Source: a virus. From it: a DNA stretch of 64,000 nucleotides. Positions 58,573-64,000 of the stretch are shown piece after piece. The notes below the pieces were generated by a model that was given only the letters and a program-made list of their open reading frames with translations, had not been told where the DNA came from and searched no databases. How positions within the stretch are numbered: the stretch's first letter is position 1; each line of letters begins with the position of its first letter. The stretch covers positions 1-64,000 of IMG/VR virus record IMGVR_UViG_3300037041_002705, one strand, 5' to 3'. The translations under genes were made by a program, and so were the position numbers.

Positions 58573-60389
58573 CAACCCAACAGAAAATATCGATTCTGAT
58601 AAGAAAGTATGGCTCGAAGTCTGTCATACGTGATAACACGGCCCCTCTTTCTGGAGATGCAGATTCATTCTCAAACAACAAAGTCCTTCCTGAACAGATA
58701 TGGGTTGACCTGAAGTCTGTTCCTAAAGGAAAGAATCCACTGTTGAACTCTCCTGTTGATCTGTCCACATGGCCAACAGGATCAAATGATCCTGTCATAG
58801 TAAAGATAATAAAGAAGCAGCTCACTTGGATACCAGGGACAAATGCGTTCTATGATCCTTCTGATCCTGACGAAATATCAACAGTCAAAGATGTCATAAG
58901 CCCTGATGTAGATAGATCATACAGCCCGTTTGTCTATGTGCTTAACACGCAAAGCAATCGGTACTTGTACCATTTAAGCCCTGGTGAATACAATTGGGTG
59001 TTTGATTATGAAACAGGTTGCCTAGTTTTTGTTGATGGGCTTCCTTCCTTCATGAAGAGTCCGCAGTTTCAACCGCCTGCAATCACATGTTACAGATACC
59101 TTGGGAGAAAGACTGCCGAGGGCCTGTCATCAGATCTCACGCAAGGACCAACTGGACCAACAGGTCCTACCGGAATAACTGGAGAAACGCAAACAGATTC
59201 CATGGTATGGAAGGGACAATACGACAACATACTCAGTTACTCTGTTAACGATACTGTCTACAAGGATGGGATAATATGGGTAAAGACAACAGGCCCAACA
59301 GGCCCAACAGATTTTACATCTGCATACTTTGATTCAATCACGTACAATGAACTTGTAGATGGATTCATAAACACGATAAATGAGCAGTACATAGATGTTG
59401 AATACACAACAAATTCATCTCCATACTTTGAAAGCCTTGATGATCTTTCAAGCCTTCTTTCAAGTGATCTTTCTGGGATTGGTGATGCGCTGAAAAACAG
59501 TGATCAAAACATAAACGTATTCAATACCACTGGCGCGCAGAACTTTTACTCAAAGACATTTGTTCCATATTCAAACAGGCTATACTTCTTTTCTCCTGAA
59601 AAGCTAACTGATGCAGTTGAGGTATATCTCGAAGGTGCTGGCTACAGGATGCTATCAATTGATGGAATTCGTTCCTCTGATACAAACATCACCACACAGT
59701 CATTCTTAAACGTCTCTAGGTCAAAGCTGACAGGAACCGGATCGATACAATCGCTAACGAACTCAACTGTTGTTCCAGTAGGAATGCCTGATGTATCTAC
59801 AACAATAACAGACAGCCTTTTCCAGGATTATGAACTAGTTCTTAACGGAAGCTCAAGAATAAACTCATGCGACTTTCAGGGATGCAACATTCAGATAGGA
59901 GACCCTGGGTTTAACAGTCCTGTTGCAAAGGACATCTATAACGGCATAATACACTACTTTCAAGATACAAGATTTAGCGATTCAACGTTTGAACTTGCAT
60001 ATACTGGAGAGTATCAGAATGTCACCATAGTGTTTAACAGATGCAGAATATCAGACTCAAGGATAGATGCAAATGATGCTGGGTTTACATTCCCAAACAG
60101 GCCAAATGCATTTGCCCTAAACAATCCTAATGCAATAATCATAAAGGTCGTATTTATAGATACTGCGATAGCATGTGACGGTTCAAACTTCAATTACATT
60201 GATGGATCAAAGATGACTGTAATAGGATCAAATGTTGCTCCTTCAAGAATAACCCCGCCACAGAACACAATTGGATTTGTCTCAGGTATCATAACACAAG
60301 ACCAAGAGTTAAACGCATTTCTACAGAGGCAAAACTCTTATTCTTTGGTAAACCCTAGAACAACAACAAACTTTTACTTCAACCAATGA
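58569..60389 (+). CDS. Fibre paralogue 2 with short collagen-like hinge
   Basis: Same architecture as the preceding gene: an N-terminal module (MTTQQKISILIRKYGSKSVI), a domain with FDYETGCLVFVDGLPSFMKS, a hinge GPTGPTGPTGITGETQ, then the module (WKGQYDNILSYSVNDTVYKD) and a beta-helix with repeated short strands (SRINSCDFQGCNIQIGDPGF). At 606 residues it is nearly the same length as paralogue 1, while the tip sequences differ widely. Confidence 0.75.
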   Translation: MTTQQKISILIRKYGSKSVIRDNTAPLSGDADSFSNNKVLPEQIWVDLKSVPKGKNPLLNSPVDLSTWPTGSNDPVIVKIIKKQLTWIPGTNAFYDPSDPDEISTVKDVISPDVDRSYSPFVYVLNTQSNRYLYHLSPGEYNWVFDYETGCLVFVDGLPSFMKSPQFQPPAITCYRYLGRKTAEGLSSDLTQGPTGPTGPTGITGETQTDSMVWKGQYDNILSYSVNDTVYKDGIIWVKTTGPTGPTDFTSAYFDSITYNELVDGFINTINEQYIDVEYTTNSSPYFESLDDLSSLLSSDLSGIGDALKNSDQNINVFNTTGAQNFYSKTFVPYSNRLYFFSPEKLTDAVEVYLEGAGYRMLSIDGIRSSDTNITTQSFLNVSRSKLTGTGSIQSLTNSTVVPVGMPDVSTTITDSLFQDYELVLNGSSRINSCDFQGCNIQIGDPGFNSPVAKDIYNGIIHYFQDTRFSDSTFELAYTGEYQNVTIVFNRCRISDSRIDANDAGFTFPNRPNAFALNNPNAIIIKVVFIDTAIACDGSNFNYIDGSKMTVIGSNVAPSRITPPQNTIGFVSGIITQDQELNAFLQRQNSYSLVNPRTTTNFYFNQ

Positions 60390-62002
60390 CAAACTCAGAG
60401 AAAATAGACTTTTTGTACTCAAAGTTTGTATCACCAAATTCAGCACAGACTTCAGTGTTCAACAGCCAAGTATGGGCCCAAGGAAATGATATACCATTGA
60501 CCATACCATCATTTGACACAAACGGAGAGTACAAGAATTCGTCAGATGAAGTCATACTAAAGAAGAACGAATACGTTAAAATGATGCTGGTTCCTGGGTT
60601 TCCAAATGCATTCTCTTCAACGGGCGTGTACGATGTGGTCAGCTATGAAAATGGATTTGATCCCTCTTATGAGTATAAGTTCTTCACAAGATCATCAAAT
60701 GGAAGCTATGTTGAGATACCATTTGGAGAAGGTGGGTACTTTTTTGACCATGATACAGGAATACTTTTCTTTCCAGAAGGAAGAACACCCCTGTATAATT
60801 CTGCGAGCCTGTACATAACATTCATACAGTATGTAGGAAGAAAGGGAATCAATACAACCTCACAGTTTTCTGGGTATCCACAATCAGGACAGATGGGTCC
60901 TACTGGCCCAACAGGCCCAACAGGTGATACTGGATCTGCTAATCCCTTTTCCATAAGATACAAAGGTACATGGTCGTCGTCTGTTGAATATTCAAAATGG
61001 AATTTGGTAAAGTATGGTGGCAAGTTTTTCATTTCAACGATAAACTCAAACAGCTACTATCCAACAAATGGAACATACTGGCAGCCATTTGGGATCCCGC
61101 AACTGTCTGCTGTATTCAACAGTCCAGATGATACCTATTGGGTCTCTCCTAACTTCACGCAGACAGGAGAGCTCTATAACGATATTGAAAGCGTCTTTAA
61201 TGACATAAATGTTCAAGCCTTTACAGATACAACTATTGTCATTTATCCGGGCAACTACCAAATAAATGACAGCATAATCGTTAGGAATGGCGTAAACATA
61301 AACTTCGTCTTTTACGGAAATGTCACAATCTCTTTTAGAGATGATGCACTCTCCATGATCTTTAATCAGGGAAGCAAGATAGAATTTAGAGGGGACGGTT
61401 TTGAGTTCACAAACGGCAATGTGCGTCTAAATGGTTCAAGCCTTTCAGTTGTTGGAGGAAAGCTTCCAAATGTTCAGCTCTTGACAACAACACTGGCTGA
61501 TACATCAAGGCTCATGATGGTAAATTCGGAACTTTCATATCTAACAAACCATGGATCATTTGCATCACTAAGAGGAACGAACGTGGTCAACAAAATAACC
61601 ATGGATGAGGTATCCGTTGTTCACATAGAGGAATGCATGATACAGGCAAGGCCAGATGATGATCCAACCCAGGAAAAGATAGAAATAATCTCGGCTGTTT
61701 CAAGCGGCACCCCTCCGGGCTTTGGATATGAGAATCCTGCCCTTTTGATAAAGAACTCTCGGGTTCTGTCAAACGAAGCAGTTCTCTATTCAACAATTGC
61801 CCCCCTATATGGAATGCAGATAGGACTAATTTCTTCTGCTCTGTATGTGAAAGATTCAGCAACAAGCTTCCTTGACTTTTCTGATGTCATGGATGCGTTT
61901 GTTTTCAATACAGTTGTCAACACAACATACGACGATACAAAGCTACAGATACTAAACATCAATGGCCAGTTCCAAACCATTGAGGCTAATTTTGAAGACT
62001 AA
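60386..62002 (+). CDS. Fibre paralogue 3 with short collagen-like hinge
   Basis: Third member (538 residues): N-terminal module (MTNSEKIDFLYSKFVSPNSA), FDHDTGILFFPEGRTPLYNS, the hinge GPTGPTGPTGDTGSANPF, YKGTWSSSVEYSKWNLVKYG, then a beta-helix (GVNINFVFYGNVTISFRDDA). It overlaps paralogue 2 by four bases, so all three can be made in fixed ratio from one message. Confidence 0.75.
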   Translation: MTNSEKIDFLYSKFVSPNSAQTSVFNSQVWAQGNDIPLTIPSFDTNGEYKNSSDEVILKKNEYVKMMLVPGFPNAFSSTGVYDVVSYENGFDPSYEYKFFTRSSNGSYVEIPFGEGGYFFDHDTGILFFPEGRTPLYNSASLYITFIQYVGRKGINTTSQFSGYPQSGQMGPTGPTGPTGDTGSANPFSIRYKGTWSSSVEYSKWNLVKYGGKFFISTINSNSYYPTNGTYWQPFGIPQLSAVFNSPDDTYWVSPNFTQTGELYNDIESVFNDINVQAFTDTTIVIYPGNYQINDSIIVRNGVNINFVFYGNVTISFRDDALSMIFNQGSKIEFRGDGFEFTNGNVRLNGSSLSVVGGKLPNVQLLTTTLADTSRLMMVNSELSYLTNHGSFASLRGTNVVNKITMDEVSVVHIEECMIQARPDDDPTQEKIEIISAVSSGTPPGFGYENPALLIKNSRVLSNEAVLYSTIAPLYGMQIGLISSALYVKDSATSFLDFSDVMDAFVFNTVVNTTYDDTKLQILNINGQFQTIEANFED

Positions 62003-62010
62003 ATATATAC
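62002..62010 (+). promoter_or_regulatory. AATATATAC element before the collagen-like gene
   Basis: AATATATAC lies between the stop of paralogue 3 and the ATG at 62014, three bases away, a spacing also seen at 18927 and 36878. Confidence 0.4.
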
Positions 62011-62013
62011 GGC

Positions 62014-63675
62014 ATGTTAACACCAGAAGAAAAGAGCGACCTCTCATACAAACAGCTTAATGCCTCCAAGGTTTCAACAAACACGAGGCTTTTGCCATTT
62101 GAAGAGTCAAACCAGTCAGACCTTATAGTGTTTCCAGAGAACATCTGGACGAATGCAAAGGAAATACCAACATCAGGTCCTACCGGATACAATCCATTGT
62201 ACCCGACAGGAACGGGTGCAACAACTGGAACCTCATACGTCTATTCAAGCGCCACTGGTCCTTGGGTCACTAAGAAATGGGTCTACCATCCTCTTGCGTA
62301 TGAGCTTGGTTCAAACTATGCTTTTCGTAATACATCAGAGCCAGTCCTAAACATAATGGACTTCAATATGTTTGGTCCTGAGTATGAGGTATCATTGTAC
62401 TACAAAGATGGTGCGACATTCATAGAGATACCGTTTGGACTTGGAGACTGGGTCGTGAATCATTATTCCGGCGTTGTTACGTTCTATGGTGACCTCCCAG
62501 ATGGTGTCGGCGTTACTGGAAATCTTGGAGATCTTTACATAACAGCATACACTTATGAAGGACCTTTTGGTGTTACTGCAGGTGCAGGACCGCAAGGACC
62601 AACAGGACCTGCGGGAGGACCAACAGGAGACACGGGTGCAGCCGGATCGCAAGGACCGCAAGGAAACCAAGGAAATATTGGGCCTGTCGGCCCTCCTGGA
62701 TCTGCTGGTTCTGGGGGAATACAAGGCCTCCAGGGACTCCAGGGACTCCAAGGACTCCAAGGTGGAGATGGCGCCCAGGGTTTACAAGGTTCAGCCGGTG
62801 TAAGAGGATACCAAGGACTTCAGGGGCAAGCAGGCCCGCAAGGTCTTCAAGGCTTTGGCCTTCAAGGAAATCAAGGCATTCAAGGCCTCCAAGGCCTTCA
62901 AGGTAATCAAGGTAATCAAGGACGTCAAGGTTCTTTGGGTCCAACCGGACCTGCCGGTGACGCTTCTAGTTTTACTGGGCCCCAAGGAAACCAAGGAACA
63001 CAAGGCGCACAAGGTGCACAAGGAAGACAAGGAAACCAAGGTGTTCAGGGTGCACAAGGCACACAAGGATCACAGGGGGCACAAGGAAGGCAAGGTCCTC
63101 AGGGAACACAAGGAAATCAAGGTTCTCAAGGAACACAGGGGGCTCAAGGTGCACAAGGCAACCAAGGCCCTCAGGGAACACAAGGGGCTCAAGGTTCTCA
63201 AGGAACACAGGGGGCTCAAGGTGCACAAGGCAACCAAGGCCCTCAGGGAACACAAGGGGCTCAAGGTTCTCAAGGAACACAGGGGGCTCAAGGGGCACAA
63301 GGCAACCAAGGGCCTCAGGGCAACCAAGGCCCACAAGGACCTGATGGGCCAACTGGAACATGTCCATGCCCAACAAAACCAGTTTATCAAGCAGTTGGGC
63401 CTGTTTCTATATCTGGCTCAACAACATACACGCTTGATTCAAATAATGCAAACGAGGTTCTCTTCTATGGTGCGTCATCTTCAGGATTCACTGTTGATTA
63501 TACACTTTCAAGCAATCCTCCTTCTGGAGAAGCATACGTGTATACAATAGCAAATGTCGGTGGAAATTCATTTACGGTCACGGTAAACACGGGTGAATCA
63601 ACAACTCTTGCGGCAAAGAGAACGCTCGTAATTTACGAGAGCTCAACCTCCATGTTCTCCATACTAACATCATAA
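62014..63675 (+). CDS. Fibre paralogue 4 with long collagen-like stalk
   Basis: The N-terminal module is the same (MLTPEEKSDLSYKQLNASKV, later VNHYSGVVTFYGDLPDGVGV). Residues about 190-448 are an almost uninterrupted Gly-X-Y repeat, mostly Gly-X-Gln (GLQGLQGLQG, GAQGNQGPQG), broken near GDASSFTGPQ. A C-terminal beta domain of about 100 residues follows, opening with a CPCP motif. Collagen-like triple helices make long trimeric fibre shafts. Here the stalk replaces the beta-helix of the other paralogues. Pro is scarce in the Y position, so stability would come from Gln and charged pairs. Confidence 0.85.
   Translation: MLTPEEKSDLSYKQLNASKVSTNTRLLPFEESNQSDLIVFPENIWTNAKEIPTSGPTGYNPLYPTGTGATTGTSYVYSSATGPWVTKKWVYHPLAYELGSNYAFRNTSEPVLNIMDFNMFGPEYEVSLYYKDGATFIEIPFGLGDWVVNHYSGVVTFYGDLPDGVGVTGNLGDLYITAYTYEGPFGVTAGAGPQGPTGPAGGPTGDTGAAGSQGPQGNQGNIGPVGPPGSAGSGGIQGLQGLQGLQGLQGGDGAQGLQGSAGVRGYQGLQGQAGPQGLQGFGLQGNQGIQGLQGLQGNQGNQGRQGSLGPTGPAGDASSFTGPQGNQGTQGAQGAQGRQGNQGVQGAQGTQGSQGAQGRQGPQGTQGNQGSQGTQGAQGAQGNQGPQGTQGAQGSQGTQGAQGAQGNQGPQGTQGAQGSQGTQGAQGAQGNQGPQGNQGPQGPDGPTGTCPCPTKPVYQAVGPVSISGSTTYTLDSNNANEVLFYGASSSGFTVDYTLSSNPPSGEAYVYTIANVGGNSFTVTVNTGESTTLAAKRTLVIYESSTSMFSILTS
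63121..63310 (+). repeat. 72-bp tandem repeat in the collagen-like stalk
   Basis: Two 72-base units (63121-63192 and 63193-63264) that look identical by eye, and most of a third, encode 24 residues each (eight Gly-X-Y triplets beginning GSQGTQGAQGAQGNQGPQG). The third copy diverges in single bases after about 63290. Near-identity at DNA level points to recent slippage or recombination, so stalk length is likely to vary between isolates. Confidence 0.85.
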
Positions 63676-63677
63676 TC

Positions 63678-64000
63678 ATGGCAGTTCAAGAACCATTATA
63701 TTGGGTGAATGGGGTTCCAGTGTATCCCAACCAAGTTTCCTATGTGACTCAACAGGTTGATGATACTCCTGATACCATAGATGTAACTGGGGATCTTCTT
63801 ATAAACTCCTTGACTTTTGATAATCCTCTAGACGTAGAGATAAAGAGCGGCCTTCCTCCTTATGAGGTAGCAACAAGTGGCACGTCCTACATATCACTTA
63901 CTGCAGACCAAGAGGTTACGGTCATATACAATGTTGATAACTTTGAAATAACATTTGACATTGCGCAGCCTCCTGCAAAACTTCTGCTTGTCATGTTTTC
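63678..64000 (+). CDS. Probable fibre-operon protein, partial
   Basis: An ATG two bases after the stop of the collagen-like gene opens a frame of 107 codons to the window end without a stop (MAVQEPLYWVNGVPVYPNQV, then beta-rich Asp/Thr sequence). Its composition fits a tail fibre, fibre-tip or capsid-surface protein. The C-terminus is beyond the window. Confidence 0.55.
   Translation, partial: MAVQEPLYWVNGVPVYPNQVSYVTQQVDDTPDTIDVTGDLLINSLTFDNPLDVEIKSGLPPYEVATSGTSYISLTADQEVTVIYNVDNFEITFDIAQPPAKLLLVMF

Noticed and set aside
63121-63310. CRISPR-like or other spaced repeat array
   Set aside because: The repeats are head to tail without spacers and in frame with a collagen-like protein.
62555-63550. 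Several long Leu/Pro/Val- or Lys-rich open frames in other frames of the collagen-like gene
   Set aside because: They are by-products of the repeated GGN-NNN-CAA pattern; only the Gly-X-Y frame has sensible ends and a paralogous N-terminus.
1-64000. Temperate phage or prophage signature
   Set aside because: No integrase, excisionase, repressor or attachment site was seen; gene content is that of a lytic T4-type phage.

Overview
The window is a 64 kb piece of a large, lytic, T4-related myovirus genome. Terminase, sheath and tube genes stand in T4 order, next to T4-type replication genes (family B polymerase, clamp loader, flap nuclease). The host is most likely a member of the Bacteroidota or a related FCB lineage. 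Two phage proteins end in type IX secretion (T9SS) sorting domains, several others carry Sec signals typical of that group, the bS21 homologue has a YIKPS motif, and most starts have AT-rich leaders with weak or no Shine-Dalgarno sequence. No tRNA gene, CRISPR array, insertion sequence, integrase or homing endonuclease was seen. No stretch longer than 300 bases lacks a gene.

Layout. 1-6.5 kb (minus strand): thyX, thioredoxin, a metallophosphoesterase, two exported proteins (a host-like repeat fibre and a small T9SS-sorted protein), an M15 peptidase, a tail lysozyme and ribosomal protein bS21. 6.6-10.1 kb: small unknowns and an exported S41 protease. 10.1-18.1 kb (minus): unknowns, a tail-tube-like protein, a ligase-like protein, class II ribonucleotide reductase, the N-terminal half of a split DNA polymerase, and dUTPase. 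18.2-23.8 kb (plus): Nudix hydrolase, PhoH, possible internal virion proteins and the clamp loader, followed by a minus-strand AAA+ ATPase. 25-29.5 kb (plus): DEDDy exonuclease, FEN-like nuclease, XPD/DinG-type helicase, a possible second clamp-loader subunit and an Nmad1-like protein. 29.6-34 kb: a 1495-residue secreted T9SS protein. 34.2-36.8 kb: lysis and envelope cassette (holin candidate, GH19 endolysin, lipoprotein, outer-membrane barrel). 36.9-48.5 kb: neck-region protein, terminase small and large subunits, an oversized sheath, tube and baseplate proteins. 48.5-53.3 kb: dCMP deaminase, a sigma factor, a RecB-like nuclease and small membrane proteins. 53.3-64 kb: a giant baseplate or fibre protein and a translationally coupled array of paralogous, collagen-hinged fibres.

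How it fits together. NrdJ, dUTPase, dCMP deaminase, ThyX and thioredoxin would supply thymidine nucleotides. The polymerase, clamp loader, flap nuclease and helicases would form the replisome, although the polymerase C-terminal half, primase and portal lie outside the window. A sigma-70-family factor probably drives a phage-specific transcription programme. A recurring GATATATAG-like element in front of many transcription units is the obvious candidate for its promoter. A bS21 gene with a full-length Shine-Dalgarno sequence suggests control over start-site selection on host ribosomes.

The most unusual feature is the set of at least six exported proteins, two of them addressed to the host T9SS, and some with codon usage unlike the virion genes. 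Together they suggest that this phage remodels the outer surface of the infected cell. That interpretation is inference; the sorting domains and signal peptides are read directly from the sequence.
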